From: CAYLLN01 sp036496265 | Lineage (GTDB): Bacteria; Planctomycetota; Planctomycetia; Pirellulales; Pirellulaceae | Assembly: GCA_036496265.1 (NCBI GenBank) | Contig: DASXLL010000083.1 | Coordinates: 1 to 5,268 of the forward strand | Direction: 5' to 3' | DNA length: 5,268 nt | Shown here: positions 1 through 5,268 of the stretch, one piece after another | Numbering within the stretch: the first letter of the stretch is position 1 | Layout of the letters: each line of letters opens with the position of its first letter | Notes under the pieces: generated by a model | The model's database searches: none | Told to the model about the DNA's origin: nothing | Seen by the model: the letters and a program-made list of their open reading frames with translations, nothing else | Program-made: the position numbers and the translations under genes

Positions 1-2
1 AA

Positions 3-221
3 TCACGTCCCGAGGGTGCGACGCAGTTCGAGCCGGTGCGAAAACGCTGGGTGATCGAACGCACTAATGCGTGGACCGTCCGCTGCCGTCGCAACGCCAA
101 AGACTATGAGCGGCGAGTAGAATCGAGCGAGGCCATGATCCCATTAAGCAGCATTCACGTGATGCTCCGTCGCCTCGCTCCCATGTCCCGCCCGCCGTTC
201 CACTACCGCACCGCCGCATAA
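3..221 (+). CDS. IS5-family DDE transposase, C-terminal fragment (5' end outside window)
   Basis: The reading frame is open from base 3 and stops at TAA 219-221, giving 72 residues of the C-terminus. The motif RWVIERTNAW (codons 45-74) is the hallmark C-terminal block of IS5-group transposases. Its glutamate (codon 57-59) is the third catalytic acid of the DDE triad, which binds a divalent metal for strand cleavage and transfer. It is followed by the usual basic stretch, the KDYERRVESSEAMI block and a closing MLRRL helix. The GTG at 36 is only an internal valine codon: the open frame and family similarity continue upstream to the window edge. The visible part has no frameshift or premature stop, so this end of the gene looks undamaged. 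The first two catalytic aspartates would lie upstream of the window. Confidence 0.85.
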   Translation, partial: SRPEGATQFEPVRKRWVIERTNAWTVRCRRNAKDYERRVESSEAMIPLSSIHVMLRRLAPMSRPPFHYRTAA

Positions 222-241
222 ACTACAGAAAACACGAGGAT

Positions 242-258
242 CCTTTTCGGATAGGCTC
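242..258 (+). repeat. Probable right terminal inverted repeat of the IS
   Basis: The sequence CCTTTTCGGATAGGCTC ends at 258. Read inward from the end it begins GAGCCTATCCGAAAAGG, which resembles the GAGCC-type termini I recall for IS427-group elements. It lies 20 bp after the transposase stop and is followed by TTAG, a YTAR-type target. The partner repeat at the left end is outside the window, so the repeat is inferred from position and resemblance and not from a seen match. Confidence 0.6.
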
Positions 259-447
259 TTAGTACTCAAAACGCTTGCTTTTTGCTAGGAACCGTACGGA
301 AGGCATCCTGTTTAATGTGGTGTTGAGAAGGCCCCTCGATCACCTTCTCGCGGCGCGTCATTCAAATTACGCTGAAGTGATCCGCCCGCCTCACCGCGCC
401 CGCTTCGTTCACTCTCCGTGGCCCTCGCCCTTCGTTCTATTTGCCCA
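259..447. other. Intergenic leader between the IS end and the dehydrogenase gene
   Basis: This 189-bp stretch shows no convincing coding region of its own; ORFs crossing it in either direction have atypical Arg/Ser/Pro-rich composition. It contains an 8-bp palindrome CCGTACGG (292-299), a TTTAAT (311-316) that resembles a -10 hexamer but has no matching -35 at a normal distance, and a 7-bp stem-loop (325-349). No Shine-Dalgarno-like purine run precedes either candidate start of the next gene (GTG 418 or ATG 448), which is not unusual in planctomycetes. The promoter of the large gene should lie here or in the IS end, but I cannot place it. Confidence 0.5.
325..349. other. Perfect 7-bp stem-loop in the leader of the dehydrogenase gene
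   Basis: GAGAAGG (325-331) is exactly complementary to CCTTCTC (343-349) across an 11-base loop, and a T-G wobble at 324/350 could extend it. No T-run follows, so it does not look like an intrinsic terminator. It lies about 100 bp upstream of the ATG at 448 and could be part of the mRNA leader or an operator-like site. A stem this short can also arise by chance. Confidence 0.3.
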
Positions 448-3400
448 ATGCTTGCCCATTTCCCCGCCCGTAATGCGCGCCTGGTCCTGCTGTTGTCGCT
501 CCTCGTCTGTAAACAGGCGCTCGCCGTGCCCGGCGATTCGCCGCCGCTTCCGCCCGAGGAGCCAAAAATCGCCGAGGCGTCCGACGAAGGGCAGCAAGCG
601 CTGGCTGGTTTTCGTATTCCTCGAGGATTGAAAGGCCAATTGTGGGCCGCGGAGCCCATGCTGGCCAATCCCGTCGCCTTTTGCGTTGACAGTCGCGGTC
701 GGATTTTTGTCTGCGAGACGTTTCGGCAAAAGCGCGGTATCGAAGACAATCGCGATCACGCGCATTGGCTCGATGACGACCTCGCCGCGCAATCGGTTGC
801 CGATCGCCTGGCCTATATCAAGAAGCACCTGGGCGAGAAGGCTAACAATTATACGAAGTACGACGATCGCGTCCGGCTGCTGGAGGATACCGACGGCGCG
901 GGCCGGGCCAATAAATCCACCGTGTTCGCCGACCACTTCAATGGCATTCTCGACGGCACGGCCGCCGGCGTATTGTTCGATCGCGGCAGTCTCTATCTCA
1001 CGTGCATCCCAGACCTGTGGCTGCTAAAAGACACCGACGGCGACGGCCGGGCGGACCTCCGCAAATCACTTTCCAGCGGCTACGGCGTCCGCTTCGCTTT
1101 TCGCGGCCACGACATGCACGGCTTGGTCATTGGCCCCGATGGCCGACTTTATTTCAGCATTGGCGATCGTGGTCTCAACGTCGAGCACGATGGTCGCCGC
1201 CTGATTAATGCGGAATCCGGCTCGGTGTTGCGTTGCGACCTGGATGGTTCCAATCTGGAGCTGTTTGCAACGGGGCTGCGCAATCCGCAGGAACTGGCCT
1301 TCGACGACTTCGGCAATTTGTTCGCGGGCGACAACAACAGCGACAGCGGCGATCAGGCCCGCTGGGTCCATCTCGTCGAAGGTGGTGATTCCGGTTGGCG
1401 CATGGCTTATCAGTATTTTTCCGACCGCGGGCCATTCAATCGCGAGAAGCTCTGGCATCCGCAGCACGAGGGGCAACCTGCTTACATCGTGCCTCCCGTC
1501 GCGAACATTGCCAGCGGCCCTTCCGGCTTGGCGTACTATCCGGGCACCGGATTGCCCGAACATTTTCAAGGGCGATTTTTGCTCTGCGATTTTCGCGGCG
1601 GCCCGGCCAATAGCGGCGTTCGCAGCTTTCGCGTGAAACCGAAAGGCGCCTCCTTCGAGCTTGTCGATGCCCAGGAGGAAATTTGGAGTGTCCTGGCAAC
1701 CGATGTCGATTTCGGTCCCGACGGCGCGATCTATCTGACCGACTGGGTCAACGGCTGGAACGGCGAGGGCAAAGGACGCATTTACAAGTTCAGCTCGCCC
1801 GAATTGGCTCAGAGCGCCGCCGTGCAGGAAGTGAAGCAGCTTTTGGCCGACGGTTTTGCTCATCGATCGACTACCGATTTGATTAAGTTGCTCTCCCACG
1901 CCGATCGCCGCGTGCGGCAGGAATCGCAGTTTGCTCTCGTTGATAAACGGGCAACCAGCGAGCTTGCTGCGATCGCGAAAGCGAGCGCGAGCCAACTAGC
2001 GCGCATGCATGCAATCTGGGCCTTGGGCCAACTCCATCGTCGCGGCGGCTTGGACGCGTCCAGCACATTAGTTTCGCTGCTTTTGCCATTGCTTCACGAC
2101 AACGACGCCGAAATTCGAGCCCAAGCGGCCAATGTTTTGGGCGACTGCCGACAGACCGCTGCCTGGGAAAAACTCGTCTCGCAACTAACCGACGAGAGTC
2201 CTCGCGTCCGGCTTTTTGCAGCCCAGGGCCTGGGAAAATTCGGCCGCAAGGAAGCTATTGAACCGCTCATCGCTCTGCTCGCAGCGAACGATGATCGCGA
2301 TGCCGTGCTGCGACACGCGGCTGTGATGGGCTTGGTGGGTTCGTCAGGCGAGGATGCGAATAAATTGCTGTCCTTCGCCAAGCATTCGTCAGCCGCGGTG
2401 CGAATGGGGATCGTGCTCGCGCTGCGGCAGTTGGCGTCTGATCACATTGGTTTGCTGCTCGACGACGTTGATCCGCGAATTGTTGTGGAAGCCGCCCGTG
2501 CCATCTATGACGCGCCCATTCCGGCGGCATTACCAAAACTCGCGAGTCTGATTAGCCGTGGTTCAGAAGACGAATCGCTAATGCGCCGCGTCCTGGCCGC
2601 TAATTTTCGCCTCGGTGCTCCAGCGAATGCCCAAGCAATCGCCGTGTACGCCGCCCAGAGCGATGCGCCAACCGCCATGCGAGTTGAGGCGCTCGACATG
2701 CTACGCGCCTGGGCTAAGCCGTCGGGACGCGATCGCGTCCTAGGAATGTGGCGGCCGATCAGCGAACGATCCGCGGAAAACGCCGCTGACGCACTGCGGA
2801 AAAATCTGGCCGGGGCACTGAATGGCCCGGAAGCGGTGCGATCGAAAGCGGGCCACGCGGCTGCCGAGCTAGGAATTAAGGAAGTGATCCCCGAGCTGCA
2901 CAAAATGCTGATCGATAAATCGCAATCGGCCGCTGCCCGCGCCAATGTCCTTCCCGCCTTGTTCGCGCTGCACGACCCCGACTTGGAAGTCGTCGCCAGG
3001 CGAGCCCTCGCCGACGACGCTTCGGCCATCCGAGCCGCTGCCCGCACTCTGCTTGCGCAGCGCGGTACACCGGACGCACTCCATTTACTCGCGGATGCCG
3101 CCACCAAAGGCGACTGGATCGAGCGCCAGGCTGCGCTCGCGGCCCTGGCGACTGTAGCCGATTCCTCAGCGAACACCCTATTGGCCACAGCCCTCGATGA
3201 GCTGCTGGCCGGGAATTATCCAGCCAATGCGCGTCTCGACTTGCTTACGGCCGCCGCCCAGCGGAACGATAGTGTCCTCGACGCCAAAATTGCCCAATGG
3301 GAAGCCCGCCGCGCTGCCGACGATCCATTAGCGCCGTATGCCGAATGCCTCGAAGGAGGCGACGCCACTCGCGGCCGGCAATTGTTCTTCGAACGAGCCC

Positions 3401-3774
3401 AGCTCTCTTGCGTTCGTTGTCATAAGGCCGGCGAAACCGGTGGCGACGTCGGTCCCGAACTAACCAAAATCGCCGTGGACAAAAAGCGCGACTATTTGTT
3501 GGAAGCCATCGTGACTCCGAATAAGACCGTGGCCAAGAATTTCGAGACGATTGTCGTTCTCGATGCCGACGGCCAACAGCACACGGGCATCCTGCGGCAA
3601 GAAGACGATGAAAAACTCACTCTGATTACACCGGAAGCAAAGCTCGTGACGATCGCGAAGGCGAACATCGAAGCTCGCAAGGCCGGCAAAAGCTCGATGC
3701 CCGAAGATCTCGTCAAACATCTGAGCAAAGCCGAGCTCCGCGATCTGCTGGAATTTCTGGCCAGCTTGCATTAA
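448..3774 (+). CDS. Exported PVC-type dehydrogenase: quinoprotein-like beta-propeller, HEAT repeats and C-terminal CxxCH heme domain
   Basis: This is a 1108-residue exported protein, probably an oxidoreductase that passes electrons from its propeller to a covalently bound heme. Residues 1-26 form a signal peptide (basic start, LVLLLSLLV core, ALA cleavage site), followed by a Pro/acid-rich linker. Residues about 54-450 match the Pirellula/Verrucomicrobium 'membrane-bound dehydrogenase' propeller (TIGR02604 type). Within it are a Ca-loop-like DTDGDGRAD (195-203), LVIGPDGRLYFSIGD (226-240) and a GLRNPQ motif (276-281), both resembling soluble PQQ glucose dehydrogenases. Residues about 470-920 are helical HEAT-like repeats with recurring VR/IR plus AA-L-LG patterns. 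Residues about 975-1108 are the TIGR02603-type heme domain: CVRCH (988-992), GDVGPEL (999-1005) and SSMPE with M1084 as probable axial ligand. ATG 448 is preferred because it gives a compact signal peptide; GTG 418 in the same frame would add ten residues. The substrate is unknown. Confidence 0.93.
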   Translation: MLAHFPARNARLVLLLSLLVCKQALAVPGDSPPLPPEEPKIAEASDEGQQALAGFRIPRGLKGQLWAAEPMLANPVAFCVDSRGRIFVCETFRQKRGIEDNRDHAHWLDDDLAAQSVADRLAYIKKHLGEKANNYTKYDDRVRLLEDTDGAGRANKSTVFADHFNGILDGTAAGVLFDRGSLYLTCIPDLWLLKDTDGDGRADLRKSLSSGYGVRFAFRGHDMHGLVIGPDGRLYFSIGDRGLNVEHDGRRLINAESGSVLRCDLDGSNLELFATGLRNPQELAFDDFGNLFAGDNNSDSGDQARWVHLVEGGDSGWRMAYQYFSDRGPFNREKLWHPQHEGQPAYIVPPVANIASGPSGLAYYPGTGLPEHFQGRFLLCDFRGGPANSGVRSFRVKPKGASFELVDAQEEIWSVLATDVDFGPDGAIYLTDWVNGWNGEGKGRIYKFSSPELAQSAAVQEVKQLLADGFAHRSTTDLIKLLSHADRRVRQESQFALVDKRATSELAAIAKASASQLARMHAIWALGQLHRRGGLDASSTLVSLLLPLLHDNDAEIRAQAANVLGDCRQTAAWEKLVSQLTDESPRVRLFAAQGLGKFGRKEAIEPLIALLAANDDRDAVLRHAAVMGLVGSSGEDANKLLSFAKHSSAAVRMGIVLALRQLASDHIGLLLDDVDPRIVVEAARAIYDAPIPAALPKLASLISRGSEDESLMRRVLAANFRLGAPANAQAIAVYAAQSDAPTAMRVEALDMLRAWAKPSGRDRVLGMWRPISERSAENAADALRKNLAGALNGPEAVRSKAGHAAAELGIKEVIPELHKMLIDKSQSAAARANVLPALFALHDPDLEVVARRALADDASAIRAAARTLLAQRGTPDALHLLADAATKGDWIERQAALAALATVADSSANTLLATALDELLAGNYPANARLDLLTAAAQRNDSVLDAKIAQWEARRAADDPLAPYAECLEGGDATRGRQLFFERAQLSCVRCHKAGETGGDVGPELTKIAVDKKRDYLLEAIVTPNKTVAKNFETIVVLDADGQQHTGILRQEDDEKLTLITPEAKLVTIAKANIEARKAGKSSMPEDLVKHLSKAELRDLLEFLASLH

Positions 3775-3785
3775 CCCTTTGCGTC

Positions 3786-4814
3786 TTAACCCGCTTTTTT
3801 GGCCTTATTCTTGGCGGCTTTCGCCTTTGCTTCGGGCGGCTTGCGACTCACGACGAGCAATTGCTTCCCGTCGGGTGAAGGAACGGCATACGTGTTCGCG
3901 CGCTGCGGGTCTTGGCCAGCAAGCAATTCCGGCGCGTCGTTCGTGTCAGCGGCCGCAGCATAAAGCTGCACGCGATTATTGCGGCTGGCGGTCTTTTGGC
4001 TGAATAGGACGCGTTTGGAATCGCGGGTCCAAGTAACGTTGGGCGTTACTTCTTCCTCGACTCGCGTGACAAGGCCATGTTTCGCGCCGCGGGCGTCGAT
4101 GATGACCAGCTCGAACTTTTCGTTGTCGGCCCGCTGCGCCTTGACGGCGATGCGCCGGCCATCGGGCGACCAGCTAAAGTTCCAGAAGAAGTTGGAATAA
4201 GGTGATTTGCCCTCTTCGAAGAGCAGGAATCGCTCCCCTTCGACAATGTCATACACGGCAAAATTCGACTCATTGCCTTCGTACAGAGCGTAGGCAATTT
4301 GCTTCCCATCGGGCGACCAATCGGCTCCCCAGCCGTGCTCGTCGATTTGCACCAGCTCTTTATCCGGTCCTTCGCTGCTCATCACCCAGACGCCATAATT
4401 GGGATGCTGCCGCGAGAACGCGATGCGGTTGTGACGCGGCGAAAAGCTCGGCATCATGCCGTCGCTGAGCACCTTCAGGCCGGTACCGTCGGCGTTGACG
4501 ATCAAGATTTTGGCGTCCGTGAATTTTTCCTCGATTCCCGGCCGCCAGGCATCAAAGGCGATCAGCTTGCCGTCCTCCGACCAGGTCGGCGAGCCTTGCA
4601 TGCGGTACTCAGTTTTTTCGAGGAGCAGCTTCATCCCCGAACCATCAGGCTGGCAGACATAGATTCGCGTGTCGGCGTCTTCGCTGGCCGGGGCAGCGGG
4701 CTCTTGAGCGACCGTAGCCACAAACAGAGAAACCGGCACGACCGCCAACAAAGCCAGGACGACGATTCGCGTTAGTCTCGAGGCCGATCGTTCGCTGGAT
4801 GTCTTTTGGCTCAT
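3786..4814 (-). CDS. Exported TolB/WD40-like PD40 beta-propeller protein
   Basis: This 342-residue protein is probably a six-bladed propeller acting outside the cytoplasm, with a binding or scaffold role; no catalytic motif is visible. The N-terminus has a basic stretch and a hydrophobic segment at residues 17-36, which is either a signal peptide cleaved near TVA-QE or an uncleaved anchor. Six PD40-type motifs follow at regular spacing: PTWSEDGKLIAF (about 76-87), PSFSPRHNRIAF (122-133), ADWSPDGKQIAY (164-175), FSWSPDGRRIAV (213-224), VTWTRDSKRVLF (260-271) and VPSPDGKQLLVV (311-322). The last 20 residues are rich in Lys and Ala, an unusual basic tail. TolB and the N-terminal propeller of DPP-IV-type peptidases share this repeat, but there is no TolB N-terminal domain and no peptidase domain here, and the length fits a stand-alone propeller. 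It converges on the dehydrogenase gene with 11 bp between stops and diverges from the gene to its right, so it is a single transcription unit in this window. Confidence 0.88.
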   Translation of the reverse strand: MSQKTSSERSASRLTRIVVLALLAVVPVSLFVATVAQEPAAPASEDADTRIYVCQPDGSGMKLLLEKTEYRMQGSPTWSEDGKLIAFDAWRPGIEEKFTDAKILIVNADGTGLKVLSDGMMPSFSPRHNRIAFSRQHPNYGVWVMSSEGPDKELVQIDEHGWGADWSPDGKQIAYALYEGNESNFAVYDIVEGERFLLFEEGKSPYSNFFWNFSWSPDGRRIAVKAQRADNEKFELVIIDARGAKHGLVTRVEEEVTPNVTWTRDSKRVLFSQKTASRNNRVQLYAAAADTNDAPELLAGQDPQRANTYAVPSPDGKQLLVVSRKPPEAKAKAAKNKAKKAG

Positions 4815-4912
4815 GTCGTTCGCTCAGCAAAGCTGGTGTTTTCATTCACAACCAACATACAATAACCGACTCGACAGGGACTGATTGCTATTAAAACCGT
4901 GGGAGATGGCTT
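4815..4912. promoter_or_regulatory. Divergent intergenic region, presumed to hold both promoters
   Basis: These 98 bp separate the starts of two divergent genes and are visibly more AT-rich than the flanking coding DNA, especially 4840-4897. Both promoters are expected here. I could not identify a convincing -35/-10 pair on either strand: TCGACA (4871-4876) and TATTAA (4889-4894) on the plus strand resemble the hexamers but are only 12 bp apart, too close for a sigma-70 promoter. Joint control of the two genes is possible from the layout alone but is not shown. Confidence 0.4.
4901..4905 (+). promoter_or_regulatory. Shine-Dalgarno site deciding the start of the last gene
   Basis: GGGAG lies seven bases upstream of the ATG at 4913. 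It supports this start over the nearby out-of-frame ATG at 4906, which would be only one base from the purine run. The other two chromosomal genes in the window have no comparably clear site. Confidence 0.55.
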
Positions 4913-5268
4913 ATGTCGCGATCTTCTTGCTTGTCGGTTGTGGCCCTTGCTGCGTTCCTGCTCCTCCCAACCCCGTCTACATCTGGCGACGAGCCGGCCA
5001 AACCCGAGCTTTGGCGAACGTACGATTTCCACGTGATTTCGCAGGACGGGAAGCCGGTTGCGGGTGCCGTCGTCAAACCGTGGCAAGTGGCCTATGGCCG
5101 CGGCTCGATGGGACTGGGCAAGGCCTTGGAGGCAACGTTGACGACGGATGCCGAGGGTAAGTTCGAATTGGCGATTCCGAAAGACGCGGCGTTCATTCCG
5201 ACGGTCGAAACGTACGGCATTCGCAGTCTGGCGTTTCATATTGATCACCCCAATCATCCGACCTGGAG
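4913..5268 (+). CDS. Secreted protein with carboxypeptidase-regulatory-like domain, N-terminal fragment (3' end outside window)
   Basis: The frame is open from ATG 4913 to the window end, giving 118 complete codons with no stop. Residues 1 to about 25 are a signal peptide with the hydrophobic core LSVVALAAFLLL, a PTPST stretch and cleavage around TSG-DEP. From about residue 37 the sequence reads YDFHVISQDGKPVAGAVV, then TTDAEGKFELAIP (77-89). This pairing of DGKPVAGA with TDxxGxFxL is the signature of the carboxypeptidase-regulatory-like (transthyretin/prealbumin-like) beta-sandwich, common in planctomycete surface proteins and in the N-terminus of larger secreted proteins. The fold usually mediates binding and is not itself an enzyme, so the main activity may lie in the missing C-terminal part. 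Start choice rests on the GGGAG site and the signal peptide. A competing frame over 4906-5160 is rejected because only this frame yields the recognisable domain. The gene diverges from the PD40 propeller gene. Confidence 0.85.
   Translation, partial: MSRSSCLSVVALAAFLLLPTPSTSGDEPAKPELWRTYDFHVISQDGKPVAGAVVKPWQVAYGRGSMGLGKALEATLTTDAEGKFELAIPKDAAFIPTVETYGIRSLAFHIDHPNHPTW

Larger units (their letters stand above)
1..258 (+). mobile_element. 3' end of an IS5-superfamily (IS427-like) insertion sequence, truncated by the window start
   Basis: This segment holds the C-terminus of a DDE transposase followed, 20 bp after its stop codon, by a sequence that looks like a right terminal inverted repeat (242-258). 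The next four bases, TTAG (259-262), match the YTAR target motif used by several IS5-family subgroups, so the element most likely ends at 258. The transposase reads toward this end, as expected for the right end of an IS. The left end and most of the transposase lie outside the window. The element therefore cannot be shown to be intact, and the matching left repeat and the target duplication cannot be checked here. The IS5 superfamily call is fairly safe from the transposase motif; the IS427-like subgroup is recalled from typical end sequences and is less certain. Confidence 0.7.

Noticed and set aside
418..447. GTG at 418 as the start of the large gene
   Set aside because: It is possible, but it adds ten residues before a signal peptide that is already complete from ATG 448, and it has no ribosome binding site of its own. 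Neither start has a clear Shine-Dalgarno, so this is a preference and not a certainty.
312..936. Two overlapping minus-strand frames across the leader and start of the dehydrogenase gene
   Set aside because: They overlap the signal peptide and propeller coding region, have atypical composition and show no domain.
1066..1995. Long open frame (309 codons) on the minus strand inside the dehydrogenase gene
   Set aside because: It lies wholly opposite a strongly supported gene, has no recognisable domain, and long antisense frames are common in GC-biased coding DNA.
2505..3188. Open frame of 227 codons on the minus strand opposite the HEAT region
   Set aside because: Its composition is dominated by Ala, Ser and Arg, as expected for the antisense of Ala/Leu-rich repeats. 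No motif supports it.
1840..3330. Possible tandem DNA repeat array underlying the HEAT region
   Set aside because: The repeats are visible at protein level only. Reading the DNA shows no long identical units, so it is an old, diverged repeat and not a DNA repeat array. No CRISPR-like spacing was seen anywhere in the window.
3781..3800. Possible intrinsic terminator with a six-T run after the dehydrogenase gene
   Set aside because: The stem would be only three base pairs, too weak for an intrinsic terminator, and it lies within the convergent gene's coding end.
4299..4775. Plus-strand open frame of 158 codons opposite the PD40 gene
   Set aside because: The opposite strand shows six clear PD40 motifs and an export signal. 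This frame has no motif and is an antisense shadow.

Overview
The window looks like chromosomal DNA from a planctomycete, or at least a PVC-superphylum bacterium. The base composition is moderately GC-rich. The central gene has the three-part architecture typical of that group: a secreted quinoprotein-dehydrogenase-like beta-propeller, a long run of HEAT-type helical repeats, and a C-terminal CxxCH heme domain of the 'PVC-type heme-binding' kind. The neighbouring genes also fit: a secreted TolB/PD40-type propeller and a secreted protein with a carboxypeptidase-regulatory-like fold. The assignment rests on recalled family knowledge, because no database search was possible.

Layout. (1) Positions 1-258 are the 3' end of an insertion sequence of the IS5 superfamily (IS427-like). 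They hold the last 72 codons of a DDE transposase and a probable right terminal inverted repeat ending at 258, followed by a YTAR-type target motif. (2) Positions 259-447 are a leader with one perfect 7-bp stem-loop and no clear promoter or Shine-Dalgarno. (3) Positions 448-3774 (+) encode a 1108-residue exported dehydrogenase/HEAT/cytochrome c fusion. (4) Positions 3786-4814 (-) encode a 342-residue exported or membrane-anchored six-motif PD40 propeller, convergent with the previous gene and only 11 bp from it. (5) Positions 4815-4912 are a 98-bp divergent intergenic region. (6) Positions 4913-5268 (+) are the first 118 codons of a secreted protein with a carboxypeptidase-regulatory-like beta-sandwich, cut off by the window end.

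How the genes relate. All three chromosomal genes encode proteins with N-terminal export signals, so this is a block of cell-envelope or periplasmic functions. The large protein probably oxidises a small, perhaps sugar-like, substrate at a propeller active site and passes electrons to its own C-terminal heme. The other two look like non-enzymatic binding or scaffold proteins. Their opposing orientations mean they do not form one operon, so a shared pathway is not shown. I did not find a clearly new system. The most useful observations are the PQQ-dehydrogenase-like residues in the large protein, the IS boundary, and the real but truncated gene at the right edge.
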